A stretch of 64,000 nt of DNA. It comes from JAICQM01 sp963781555 (GTDB lineage Bacteria > Chloroflexota > Limnocylindria > QHBO01). The notes beneath the pieces were generated by a model, which did no database searches, was not told the origin of the DNA, and saw nothing but the letters and a program-made list of their open reading frames with translations. Positions within the stretch are counted from its first letter, which is position 1; every line of letters starts with the position of its first letter. The DNA is taken from assembly GCA_963781555.1 (NCBI GenBank), contig CAWAGB010000008.1, forward strand, positions 124,001 to 188,000. Direction: 5' to 3'. The translations under genes were made by a program, and so were the position numbers. Positions 18,340-28,223 of the stretch are shown piece by piece.

Positions 18340-19235
18340 CGGTGACCACCACGAGCGTCGGCGACGTGCTGCTCGACGCGACGCGCCGCCTGCGCGAGGC
18401 GGCCTCGGCGACAGCCCGTCTCGACGCCGAGCTTCTCCTGGGCCACGTCCTCGGCCGCGACCGCGCGTGGCTGTTGGGGCACGCAGACGCGGAGGTGGAG
18501 CCGGAGCACCTCGTCGAGCTGGCCGCCCTCGTCGAGCGCCGTGGCCTGGGTGAGCCGATCGCCTACCTGCGCGGCTTCAAGGAATGGTTCGGGCTCCGCG
18601 TCGGGACCGATGCGCGCGCCCTCATCCCACGCCCCGAGACCGAGCTGCTGGCCGAGGCGGCGATCGCCGAGATCGCGACGCGCATGGGTGACGAGCCTTC
18701 GGGACCACCGATCGCAGTCTGGGAGGTGGCAACCGGGAGCGGCGCGGTGGCGCTGGCGCTGGCACTCCGCTTCCGCGTTGCGCTCCGCCTCGAGCGCGTC
18801 CGCCTGGTGGCCAGCGACCTCTCCGCCGAGGCGCTCGAGCTGACGGCCGAGAATCTCGCCGCGCATCGCGTCGGCGGCCTGGTGACCCTTGCCTGCACCG
18901 ACCTGCTCGACGGCGCCGGTGAGCTGCTGCCGCGTCCCGACGTGCTCATCGCCAACCTTCCCTACGTCCCCAGCGCCGAGGTCGCGGCCGCCGGTGGGTC
19001 ACTCGCCCACGAGCCGAACAGCGCCCTCGACGGCGGTGCCGACGGCCTCGACCTCGTGCGGCGCCTCCTGGTGACGGCGGTGGAGGCAAGCCGGCCCGGC
19101 GCGACCGTCCTGCTGGAGATCGGCGCCGGACAGGCGGGTGATGTAGAGGCGGCCGCGCCACGAGGAGCATCGGTCACCACCATGCCCGACCTCGCCGGCA
19201 TCGAGCGCGTGGTGCGGATCGAGCTGCCACGGTGA
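18336..19235 (+). CDS. prmC: Release factor glutamine methyltransferase
   Basis: 299 residues. N-terminal helical domain with PIAYLRGFKEWFGLR, then a Rossmann methyltransferase domain (EVATGSGAVALAL). The substrate-glutamine motif, normally NPPY, is NLPY here (IANLPYVPS), a substitution worth noting. Coupled to prfA and tsaC by 4-base overlaps. Confidence 0.92.
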   Translation: MTVTTTSVGDVLLDATRRLREAASATARLDAELLLGHVLGRDRAWLLGHADAEVEPEHLVELAALVERRGLGEPIAYLRGFKEWFGLRVGTDARALIPRPETELLAEAAIAEIATRMGDEPSGPPIAVWEVATGSGAVALALALRFRVALRLERVRLVASDLSAEALELTAENLAAHRVGGLVTLACTDLLDGAGELLPRPDVLIANLPYVPSAEVAAAGGSLAHEPNSALDGGADGLDLVRRLLVTAVEASRPGATVLLEIGAGQAGDVEAAAPRGASVTTMPDLAGIERVVRIELPR

Positions 19236-19840
19236 CCGACCGACTGCCGCCGACCGAGGCCGGCATCGCCCGAGCTGCCGCCATCCTCCGCGACGGCGGG
19301 CTGGTCGCCTTCCCGACCGATACGGTGTACGGCGTCGCCGTGGCACGTTCGCGCGCCGACCGGCTGGACGCGCTGTTCGCGCTCAAGGCACGGCCGGTGG
19401 AGCGCCGCATCCCCGTGCTCGTGGCGTCTCTCAGCGACGTGGAGGCTGCCGGCTTCGCCATCGACGAGCGCCTGCGGGCGCTGGCGGACCGATGGTGGCC
19501 AGGCCCGCTTTCCATCGTCCTGGCCCCGGCCGAGGGCGGCGAGACGGTGGCCTTCCGGGTGCCCGACCACGCGGTCGCGCTCGCCCTCATCGCCGCCGCC
19601 GGGCCGCTGCTGGCGACGAGCGCGAACGTGTCGGACCAGCCGGACACCCTGGGTGCCGACGAGGTGCTCATCGCGTTCGCCACCCGACAGGACGAGCTCG
19701 ACGCGGTCCTGGACGGCGGCGCGGTGCCGGGTGGTGTGCCGTCCACGGTCGTCGACCTGTCGGTCTCCCCGGCGCGGATCCTGCGCCAGGGGCCGGTACG
19801 CGGGGAGCAGCTGGCAGCGGTGATCGCCGTCGCCGACTGA
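19232..19840 (+). CDS. tsaC: L-threonylcarbamoyladenylate synthase (TsaC/Sua5, YrdC domain)
   Basis: 202 residues, YrdC domain only. FPTDTVYGVAVA, KARPVERRIPVLV, WWPGPLSIVL and LLATSANVS are the family motifs for ATP/threonine binding. First step of tRNA t6A37 synthesis. No C-terminal Sua5 domain. Confidence 0.93.
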   Translation: MTDRLPPTEAGIARAAAILRDGGLVAFPTDTVYGVAVARSRADRLDALFALKARPVERRIPVLVASLSDVEAAGFAIDERLRALADRWWPGPLSIVLAPAEGGETVAFRVPDHAVALALIAAAGPLLATSANVSDQPDTLGADEVLIAFATRQDELDAVLDGGAVPGGVPSTVVDLSVSPARILRQGPVRGEQLAAVIAVAD

Positions 19841-19861
19841 CGGGCGCCCGGGCGCAATGCG

Positions 19862-19867
19862 TACACT
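19862..19867 (+). promoter_or_regulatory. -10 element of rpiB (leaderless type)
   Basis: TACACT ends 7 bases before the rpiB ATG at 19875, so the transcript would begin at or next to the start codon. Confidence 0.5.
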
Positions 19868-19874
19868 CAGCGCC

Positions 19875-20333
19875 ATGCGCGTCGCCATCGGCTCCGACCA
19901 CGCCGGGTTCGCCCTGAAGAACGACCTGTGCACCCTGCTCGACGACCTGCGCGTCGAGTACCGAGACTTCGGCACGTTCGGCCCCGAGCCGGTCGACTAC
20001 CCCGACTTCATCGCCCCGGTCGCACGTGCCGTCCGCGACGGCGAGTTCGAGCTGGGCATCGTGCTGGGCGGCAGCGGCACCGGCGAGGCGATCGTGGCCA
20101 ACAAGGTGCGCGGCATCCGCTGCGTGGAGGCGGCCGATCCCGTCACCGCCCGCCTGGGACGCGAGCACAACGACGCCAACGTCCTGTCGCTCGGTGCCCG
20201 GATCGTGGGCAGCGAGGTTGCCCGGGCCTGCGTGCGCGCCTTCCTCGACGGGGAGTACCAGGCCGGTCGTCACGTGGCGCGCATCGCCAAGCTGCACCAC
20301 GTCGAGGCCGAAGAGGCCAACCGGCAGGGATAA
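19875..20333 (+). CDS. rpiB: Ribose-5-phosphate isomerase B
   Basis: 152 residues (RpiB/LacA/LacB fold). MRVAIGSDHAGFALKN start and GSGTGEAIVANKVRGIRC are family motifs; H-x9-R type residues are present near the C-terminus (DANVLSLGARIVG). Start taken at 19875 rather than the in-frame ATG at 19857, because MRVAIGSDHAG is the conserved N-terminus and the -10 box lies between the two ATGs. Confidence 0.94.
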   Translation: MRVAIGSDHAGFALKNDLCTLLDDLRVEYRDFGTFGPEPVDYPDFIAPVARAVRDGEFELGIVLGGSGTGEAIVANKVRGIRCVEAADPVTARLGREHNDANVLSLGARIVGSEVARACVRAFLDGEYQAGRHVARIAKLHHVEAEEANRQG

Positions 20334-20341
20334 GCGGACCG

Positions 20342-21607
20342 ATGCCGGTCGCGCTCTCCGACCGCGACCGGGCGCTCCTGCGCGGCGACCGCGGGGCGGG
20401 AACCGCCTTCGCGATGCGGCTCGTCGTCCTGGCGGCCGACGCGCTGGGCGCCGAACGGCTGCTCGACATCAGCGGCGCCCACGTCGACTCCTGTCTGTTC
20501 CACGGCCAGGCGACCCTTGACTTCGTGGATCGCATTGCCGCCGGCGGGACGCAGGTCGCGGTGCCGACGACCCTCAACGTGGGTGCGGTCGACCTGCTGC
20601 ACCCGGAGCTGTGGCGCGGCACGCCCGACGCGGCGGCAGACGGGCGCCGCTTGATGGCCGCCTACCGCGGCCTCGGCTGCCGGCCCACCTACACCTGTGC
20701 CCCCTACCAGACGCCGTGGGCGCGGCCCGCGCTGGGCGAGCAGGTCGCCTGGGCGGAGTCGAACGCCATCGTGTTCTGCAACTCGGTGCTCGGCGCGCGG
20801 ACCGAGCGCTACGGCGACTTCACCGACATCGCCTGCGCGGTCACCGGCCGGGCGCCCGACGCGGGCCTGCATCGGTCCGACGCGCGGCGCGCCACGCTGG
20901 TGCTGCGCCTCGCCGCCGACGTCCCCGCCGCACTGCGCGAGGCGGACACGCTCTACCCGGTGATCGGGATGGTGCTCGGGCGCCGCGCGGGATCGGCGGT
21001 CGCCGCGCTGACCGGCCTCCCGGCCGGGCTGTCAGAGGACCGGCTCAAGGCCGTCGGTGCCGCTGCCGCCTCGTCGGGTGCGGTCGCCATGTTCCACGCG
21101 GTCGGCTCGACGCCTGAGGCACCGACCCTCGAGGCAGCGACCGGAGGGCTCGACGTGCCCATCGAGCAGATCACGCTGGACGAGCTGCGCGCCGCGCGGG
21201 ACGCGCTGACGACCGGGAGGGGGATGCCGCTTGCCGCCGTCTCGCTGGGCACGCCGCACGCCTCGCTGCGCGAGCTGCGGGCGATTGCTGCGGCCCTCGA
21301 CGGGCGGCGGCCGAAGGTCGACCTGCTCGTCTCGACCGGACGGGATGTCCTGGCCGCGGCGGGCGCGGAAGGCACAACCGCGCGCCTCGCCGCATCGGGC
21401 GTCGAGCTGCTGGTCGACACGTGCAGCTACCTTTCTCCTATCCTCCGCGACGCGCCGGGTGCCGTGATGACCGACTCGGCCAAGTGGGCCGCCTACGCCC
21501 CGGGCAATATCGGTCGAGAGGTCGTCTTCGCGGGGCGCGCCGATTGCGTGGCTTCGGCGCTCGCCGGGCGGGTGATGATCGACCTGGCACCCTGGGGTGG
21601 CGCATGA
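20342..21607 (+). CDS. Aconitase X catalytic (large) subunit
   Basis: 421 residues, DUF521/AcnX catalytic domain. Conserved pieces seen: TYTCAPYQTP, WAESNAIVFCNSVLGARTERYGDF and VDTCSYLSP, whose cysteines are candidates for the [4Fe-4S] cluster. The swivel domain is the separate next gene (ATGA overlap), so this is the two-subunit form. Known AcnX activities are cis-3-hydroxy-L-proline dehydratase and, for the archaeal two-subunit enzyme, mevalonate-5-phosphate dehydratase. Which applies cannot be told from sequence alone; no other mevalonate or hydroxyproline gene is in the window. Confidence 0.85.
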   Translation: MPVALSDRDRALLRGDRGAGTAFAMRLVVLAADALGAERLLDISGAHVDSCLFHGQATLDFVDRIAAGGTQVAVPTTLNVGAVDLLHPELWRGTPDAAADGRRLMAAYRGLGCRPTYTCAPYQTPWARPALGEQVAWAESNAIVFCNSVLGARTERYGDFTDIACAVTGRAPDAGLHRSDARRATLVLRLAADVPAALREADTLYPVIGMVLGRRAGSAVAALTGLPAGLSEDRLKAVGAAAASSGAVAMFHAVGSTPEAPTLEAATGGLDVPIEQITLDELRAARDALTTGRGMPLAAVSLGTPHASLRELRAIAAALDGRRPKVDLLVSTGRDVLAAAGAEGTTARLAASGVELLVDTCSYLSPILRDAPGAVMTDSAKWAAYAPGNIGREVVFAGRADCVASALAGRVMIDLAPWGGA

Positions 21608-21978
21608 GCGGCGTGGAGGGCCGAGCGCTCGTCCTGGACGAGCCGCTCAGCCTGTGGGGCGGCCTCGATCCGGCGACGGGGACCATCGTGGACGCGCGTC
21701 ATCCGCAGCGTGGGGAGCGCGTCACCGGGCGTGTGCTCGTCATGGGAGCGGTGCGCGGCAGCTCGTCGTCCTCGTCCGTGCTGGCGGAGGCTGCGCGTGC
21801 CGGGACGGCGCCGCTCGCGATCGTGCTCGGGGAACGGGACCTGATCCTGGCGGTCGGATCCGCCGTCGCAGCAGAGCTGTACGGGGTCCACATTCCAGTC
21901 GTCGTCTGGCCGCTCGAGCGCATAGAGAACCTGCGTACCGGCGACCCGGTGATCGTGGACGACGCGGCACCCGGCTGA
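21604..21978 (+). CDS. Aconitase X swivel (small) subunit
   Basis: 124 residues, DUF126/AcnX swivel domain. LWGGLDPATGTIVDARHPQRGE and the serine-rich loop VRGSSSSSSVLAEA (substrate phosphate or carboxylate binding in the family) are present. Starts inside the stop of the large subunit. Partner of the preceding protein. Confidence 0.85.
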   Translation: MSGVEGRALVLDEPLSLWGGLDPATGTIVDARHPQRGERVTGRVLVMGAVRGSSSSSSVLAEAARAGTAPLAIVLGERDLILAVGSAVAAELYGVHIPVVVWPLERIENLRTGDPVIVDDAAPG

Positions 21979-22151
21979 CGTACGTCATTCGCCGGGCCGG
22001 TGCGACGCGCATGATCACCGACTGGCGGACCGCATCCCTGGCGGCGGCCCGGAGCTGGACGGCGCTCGGCTTCCGGCCCACGCACCATCGGTTGCACCGC
22101 CATGTCGACGAGCGCATCGCCTGGGCGAGCAGCACCGTCGCGGCCTTCTGA
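21978..22151 (+). pseudogene. C-terminal remnant of a GNAT acetyltransferase
   Basis: About 57 codons reading TYVIRRAGATRMITDWRTA then SWTALGFRPTHHRLHRHVD, the usual last strand and helix of GNAT N-acetyltransferases. The N-terminal two thirds and the acetyl-CoA loop are absent; the fragment starts straight after the AcnX stop. An ATG at 22011 could make a 46-residue protein, but I see no reason to think it works. Probably a leftover of a deleted gene. Confidence 0.5.
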
Positions 22152-22188
22152 GCGCGTCTGCCGAGCGCGCCGCGCCGGCGCGCATCGG

Positions 22189-22194
22189 TACACT
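22189..22194 (+). promoter_or_regulatory. -10 element of glyA (leaderless type)
   Basis: TACACT, 6 bases before the glyA ATG at 22201; the same layout as rpiB and murA. Confidence 0.5.
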
Positions 22195-22200
22195 GAGGCC

Positions 22201-23485
22201 ATGGATGCATGGGACCACCTCGAGACGGTCGATCCGGAGATCTGGCAGGTCGTCCGCGACGAGGAAGAGCGCACCCGCTCCCACCTGGAGCTGATTGCCA
22301 GCGAGAACTACCCGAGCCTCGCCGTGCTGGAGGCGATGGGCAGCATCCTCACCGGCAAGTATGCGGAGGGCTACCCGGGGCGCCGCTACTACGGGGGCTG
22401 CGAGGTCGTCGACGTGGCGGAGAACCTGGCCCGCGACCGCGCCAAGGAGCTGTTCGGGGCCGAGCACGCCAACGTGCAGCCGCACGCCGGCGCGCAGGCC
22501 AACATGGCCGTCTTCCACGCCCTGCTGGAGCGCGGCGACACGGTGATGGGACTCTCCCTGGACCAGGGCGGCCACCTGACCCACGGCTCGCCGGTCAACT
22601 TCAGCGGCCAGTACTACAACTTCGTGCCGTACCAGGTCGACCGTGAGACGCACCTCATCGACATGGACGAGGTGCGCGCGGTGGCGCGCGAGCACAAGCC
22701 CAAGCTCATCGTCACCGGCGCCACCGCCTACCCTCGGCTGTGGGACTTCGCGGCCTTCCGCGAGATCGCGGACGAGGTCGGCGCGCTGCTGATGACCGAC
22801 ATGGCGCATTTCGCCGGCCTGGTCGGCGGCGGGCGTGCACCCCTCGCCCGGTGCCCTACGCGGACGTCGTCACCACCACCACCCACAAGACGCTGCGCGG
22901 CCCGCGCGGCGGGATGATCCTGTGCAGGGAGGCGCACGCCAAGGCGATCGACAAGAGCGTCTTCCCCGGCATCCAGGGTGGCCCGCTGATGCACGTCATC
23001 GCCGCCAAGGCGGTCGCATTCCGCGAGGCGCTCAGACCGATGCCTTCCGGCGCGACCAGGAGCAGACGGTCGTCAACGCGCGGGCGCTCGCCGCCGGCCT
23101 CGCCGATGCCGGCGCCTCGATCGTCTCTGGCGGGACCGACAACCACCTCATGCTGGTCGACGTGCGTCCGTTGGGCGTCAACGGCAAGCAGGCCGATCTC
23201 GCCCTCGGCGAGGTGCGCATCACCGTCAACAAGAACACCATCCCCTACGACCCGGAGAAGCCGATGATCGGCTCCGGCGTCCGGGTCGGCACCCCGGCGG
23301 TCACCTCGCGCGGCATGCGCGAGGCCGAGATGGCCGAGATCGCGACCCTGATCGTGGCCGGCATCGCGGCTCGCGAGGATCCCGAGGCGCAGGCAGCCGT
23401 GCGTGCCCGCGTGGCCGGCATCGCGGACCGTTTCCCGGTCCCCGGGGTGCCCTCGACGCGCTCGACCGCCGAGATTCCAGCCTGA
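22201..23485 (+). CDS. glyA: Serine hydroxymethyltransferase (three frameshifts)
   Basis: PLP enzyme making glycine and 5,10-methylene-THF from serine. About 427 residues after correction. N-terminal part (SENYPSLAVLEAMGS, YAEGYPGRRYYGG) is in frame 1. One extra G near 22834 and one extra C near 22850 lie around HPSPVPYADVV, and one missing base near 23036 lies after AFREAL. The PLP-lysine segment VVTTTTHKTLRGPRGG is intact between the breaks. An essential-type gene with compensating indels points to sequence error. Confidence 0.93.
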
Positions 23486-23528
23486 CGCGGTCACCGAGTC
23501 CCGATTCGCGCCCCGGAACGGCCTCCGC

Positions 23529-23534
23529 TATACT
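23529..23534 (+). promoter_or_regulatory. -10 element of the ATP synthase operon
   Basis: TATACT in GCTATACTTCGCC, about 40 bp before atpI; shares TATACTTCG with the mreD and mreB promoters. Confidence 0.5.
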
Positions 23535-23575
23535 TCGCCGCGTTCCGACCGCTGTGAGTCGAGCCTCCATACCGA

Positions 23576-23863
23576 ATGACCGAACAACGACCCGGGTTCG
23601 CCCCCGCGATGGTGCTCGCCCAGGTCAGCCTCAGGGTGATCGTGCCGCTGCTATGCGGCGTGATTGCCGGGCTGGTGGCCGACAGCATGGGCCACACGGC
23701 TCCGCAGTTCGTCCTGCTGGGCATGGCGGCCGGAACCCTCGTATCGATCCTGCTGCTTCGTGCGTTCATCGTGTCCACCGCCGCTCGCATGCGACGGGAA
23801 CGGGACGCCGCGGCGGGATCGGAAGCGGAGGAACATGAGCAAGCGATCGCCGACCGACCGTGA
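23576..23863 (+). CDS. atpI: ATP synthase subunit I-like protein
   Basis: 95 residues with two membrane helices (about 18-36 and 43-63) and a charged, acidic C-terminus. Position at the head of the atp operon and topology suggest AtpI, which helps c-ring assembly. Its 3' end overlaps the next gene by 29 bp. Confidence 0.65.
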   Translation: MTEQRPGFAPAMVLAQVSLRVIVPLLCGVIAGLVADSMGHTAPQFVLLGMAAGTLVSILLLRAFIVSTAARMRRERDAAAGSEAEEHEQAIADRP

Positions 23864-24080
23864 AGCGTCGTCCGGGAAGCTGCCGCCGAACTGGGGCCTG
23901 GTCCTGGACCTGGGGATGCGGCTCGGCCTGTCGGTGGTCATCGGCGTCGTAGCGGGCGTCCTGCTCGACAACTGGCTCGGCACGTCGCCGCTGTTCACCC
24001 TCCTCGGGGTGGTGGTCGGCGTGGGTGCCGCGATGTACTCGATCTGGGACGTGGCGCGCGACCACATGGGTCCGCGGTAG
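23835..24080 (+). CDS. AtpZ/AtpI family protein
   Basis: 81 residues, two membrane helices joined by LDNWLGTSPLFTLLG, ending IWDVARDH. This matches the small AtpZ (ATPase_gene1) family that accompanies F-ATPase operons and may act in ion transport or assembly. Overlaps atpI. Confidence 0.7.
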   Translation: MSKRSPTDREASSGKLPPNWGLVLDLGMRLGLSVVIGVVAGVLLDNWLGTSPLFTLLGVVVGVGAAMYSIWDVARDHMGPR

Positions 24081-24106
24081 CGAACGAATGAAGTTGAGGA
24101 ACCTGC

Positions 24107-24949
24107 GTGCCTGAGGAAGCAGCCGAGCACGGCAAGAGCCTGATCCACGTCGCGATCAAGGCGGAGACGCTGTTCCACGTCGGCCCGTTCGCGGTCACCA
24201 ACAGCATGATCGGCACGCTGATCGCGACCTTGGTGCTGGCGTCGCTGGCCCTGTGGGCGTCGCGCAACCACGCCGTCGTGCCCGGCCGTCTGCAGAGCTT
24301 CCTCGAGTTCCCGCTCGAGTTCCTCGGCGGCATCATCCAGGCCCAGCATCCGACCCGCTGGCGCGCGATCGCGCCGCCGGTCCTGACCATCTTCCTGCTG
24401 GTGCTGGTTGCCAACTACGTCGGCCTACTGCCCGGCGTCGGCACCATCGGCCTCCACATCGTCGAGGATGGTCACGAGGCCACCGCGCCGATCATCCGGC
24501 CCGCGTCCGCGGACCTCAACTTCACCCTGGCCCTGGCCGTCATCGCGTTTCTCCTCTTCGTGAGCTGGGGCATCCGCGCCAACGGCCTCCGCGGCTACCT
24601 GAAGGAGACGTTCGTCGCCAACCCCGCGTACATGACGCCCCTCATGACCCCCATTCACATCGTCAGCGAGCTCAGCCGCATCATCAGCCTGTCGATGCGA
24701 CTCTTCGGCAACGTGTTCGCCGGCGAGATCCTGCTGGCGGTCATGCTGGCGCTCACCTTCGTGGTGGTGCCGGCGCTCTTCCTGGGGCTGGAGATGATCT
24801 TCGGCGCCGTCCAGGCGCTGGTCTTCGCCCTGCTGACCCTTACCTACATCACGCTCGCCACGGCAGGCCACGGTGGCGGCCACGACGAGTCGCACGAGAC
24901 ACCGGCGCAGGACGCGGACGACGTCGCGCTGCCGGCCGGCGCCCATTGA
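24107..24949 (+). CDS. atpB: ATP synthase F0 subunit a
   Basis: 280 residues with a GTG start. The essential arginine lies in SLSMRLFGNVFAGE, on the helix facing the c-ring; LTLTYITLA is the last helix. His/Asp-rich C-terminal tail (GHGGGHDESHE). Confidence 0.95.
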   Translation: MPEEAAEHGKSLIHVAIKAETLFHVGPFAVTNSMIGTLIATLVLASLALWASRNHAVVPGRLQSFLEFPLEFLGGIIQAQHPTRWRAIAPPVLTIFLLVLVANYVGLLPGVGTIGLHIVEDGHEATAPIIRPASADLNFTLALAVIAFLLFVSWGIRANGLRGYLKETFVANPAYMTPLMTPIHIVSELSRIISLSMRLFGNVFAGEILLAVMLALTFVVVPALFLGLEMIFGAVQALVFALLTLTYITLATAGHGGGHDESHETPAQDADDVALPAGAH

Positions 24950-25013
24950 TCCCAACCGGCATCACGACGGGGACGCTCTCCCCCCACGCAGAGCATCAGG
25001 AGGAACACAACTC

Positions 25014-25232
25014 GTGGATCTGACACCCCTTGCCGCTGGCCTCGCCATCGGCCTCGGCGCACTCGGACCGGGCATCGGCCTGGGCCTCGGTGTGAGCAAG
25101 GCAATGGAGGCCCTCGGCCGCAATCCGGAAGCCTCGGGCGCGCTGTTCGTGCCGTACGTCCTCGGTTTGGCACTGACCGAGGCCGTCGCCATCTACGCGC
25201 TCGTCATCGGCCTGCTCATCCTGTTCACCTAG
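25014..25232 (+). CDS. atpE: ATP synthase F0 subunit c
   Basis: 72 residues, two-helix hairpin. Ion-binding glutamate in GLALTEAVAIYALV. The positions that carry Gln and Ser in sodium-binding rings are Leu and Ala here, so proton coupling is expected. GTG start at 25014, supported by AGGAGGAA at 24999-25006. Confidence 0.94.
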   Translation: MDLTPLAAGLAIGLGALGPGIGLGLGVSKAMEALGRNPEASGALFVPYVLGLALTEAVAIYALVIGLLILFT

Positions 25233-25242
25233 GCGCCCGTCA

Positions 25243-25773
25243 GTGGAAGCCCTCATCGAGGCGTTCGACGTCAACGTGGTCGGCCTGGTCTTCCAGGTGA
25301 TCAACTTCCTGCTGCTCCTCTATCTCCTGAACCGATTCCTCTTCAAGCCGTTGCTCGGCCGCATGGACGAGCGCAGCGCGAAGATCGGCAAGGGCCTGGA
25401 GGACGCGGAGGTGGCTGCACGTGACCGCGAGCTGGCCCGTGCCGAGCGCGAGGCAGCCGTGGCCGAGGCACGCAAGGAAGCCCAGGAGATGATCGCGCGC
25501 GCCACCAAGATCGCCGAGGACTCCCGAAACGAGATCGTCGCCGAGGCGCGCAGCGAGGCCGAGAAGGTCACGCAGCGGGCCCGCGAGGAGATCACCGCGG
25601 AGAAGGACAAGGCAATGGGCGAGCTGCGGACCCACGTGGCCGAGCTGGCCCTGGCCGCTGCGGGGGCCCTCGTCCGCAAGGAGATGGACGGTCCTACCCA
25701 GCGCCGCCTGGTGGACGACTTCCTCGCCGAGGCCAAGCCCGACGCCGCCTCCACGACGAAGGCGAAGAACTGA
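25243..25773 (+). CDS. atpF: ATP synthase F0 subunit b
   Basis: 176 residues. One N-terminal membrane helix (about 10-30), then a long charged coiled coil (AEREAAVAEARKEAQEM) forming the peripheral stalk. GTG start 10 bp after atpE. Confidence 0.93.
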   Translation: MEALIEAFDVNVVGLVFQVINFLLLLYLLNRFLFKPLLGRMDERSAKIGKGLEDAEVAARDRELARAEREAAVAEARKEAQEMIARATKIAEDSRNEIVAEARSEAEKVTQRAREEITAEKDKAMGELRTHVAELALAAAGALVRKEMDGPTQRRLVDDFLAEAKPDAASTTKAKN

Positions 25774-25776
25774 CCG

Positions 25777-26313
25777 ATGGCCAGGCGTGACACCGCCGCA
25801 CGGCGCTATGCCGAGGCAGCATTCGAGATCGGACGGGCCGATGGCTCGCTCGACGCGTGGGAGCGCGACCTCGATCGGCTGCGCACGGCGCTCGAGGATC
25901 CCGACCTGCGCGCGCTGGTCGAGCATCCCGCGGTGGCGTTCGGCGACAAGGAGCGCGTCCTGCGCCGCGTCGTCGGCGACGTCTCGGCGGATGCCCTCAA
26001 CCTGGTGCTGCTGATGGTCCGTCGCGGCCGCCCCCGGGCGATCGGGCGCATGACCGAGCATTTCGCGAGCCTGGTGCGCCGGGAGCGCGGCGTGGCACTC
26101 GCCGAGATTCGCACCGCGCTGCCACTGGACGACGCGCAGCGGGGCTCGGTTACCAAGCGGCTGGCGGAGCTCACCGGCGACAAGATCGAGATCAACGAAG
26201 TGGTGGATCCGGCGCTGATCGGCGGCATCACCGTCCGCATCGGCGACCGGCTCTACGACGCAAGCGTGCGCAGCCGCCTCGAGCGGCTCCGCGCGCGACT
26301 GACCGCCGTCTAG
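25777..26313 (+). CDS. atpH: ATP synthase F1 subunit delta
   Basis: 178 residues; ARRYAEAAFEIG start and the C-terminal DPALIGGITVRIGDRLYDASV motif are typical. Links the peripheral stalk to the alpha subunits. Confidence 0.94.
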   Translation: MARRDTAARRYAEAAFEIGRADGSLDAWERDLDRLRTALEDPDLRALVEHPAVAFGDKERVLRRVVGDVSADALNLVLLMVRRGRPRAIGRMTEHFASLVRRERGVALAEIRTALPLDDAQRGSVTKRLAELTGDKIEINEVVDPALIGGITVRIGDRLYDASVRSRLERLRARLTAV

Positions 26314-26332
26314 GCGATACGAAAGGAATCAG

Positions 26333-28013
<1,681 letters not shown>

Positions 28014-28017
28014 CCGA

Positions 28018-28195
28018 TGTATCGAACGAATTCCGCGCGAGGGTCGATCCACGCGCGGTTTGGTCGACAGATCGAACGTTTCGCCGCACGAGCGGCGCGT
28101 CCCGGCGCCTCCCACGCTCAGCCGCGTTCGATGTCTCGAACAATCGCGGCGCAGGACGCGGCCCGGGTGCCGTTCGTTCGATACATCGAACGACG
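28018..28195. repeat. Cluster of TTCGA/TCGAA palindromes in the atpA-atpG gap
   Basis: The 210-bp gap is the only long gap inside the atp operon. It holds two 14-bp palindromes of form TTCGA-N4-TCGAA (28127-28140 and 28177-28190, 50 bp apart) and half sites TCGAAC at 28023 and 28072. TGTATCGAACGAA at 28018-28030 is repeated exactly in inverted orientation at 28173-28185. It may bind a dimeric regulator or form RNA structure. No gene is seen in the gap. Confidence 0.7.
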
Positions 28196-28223
28196 GGCGG
28201 GATGCGCGGGGGCGGTGGCATAG

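Noticed and set aside
28017..28223. 68-codon ORF in the atpA-atpG gap
   Set aside because: Begins inside the repeat cluster, Arg/Ala-rich, no ribosome-binding site and no similarity seen; explained by the palindromes.
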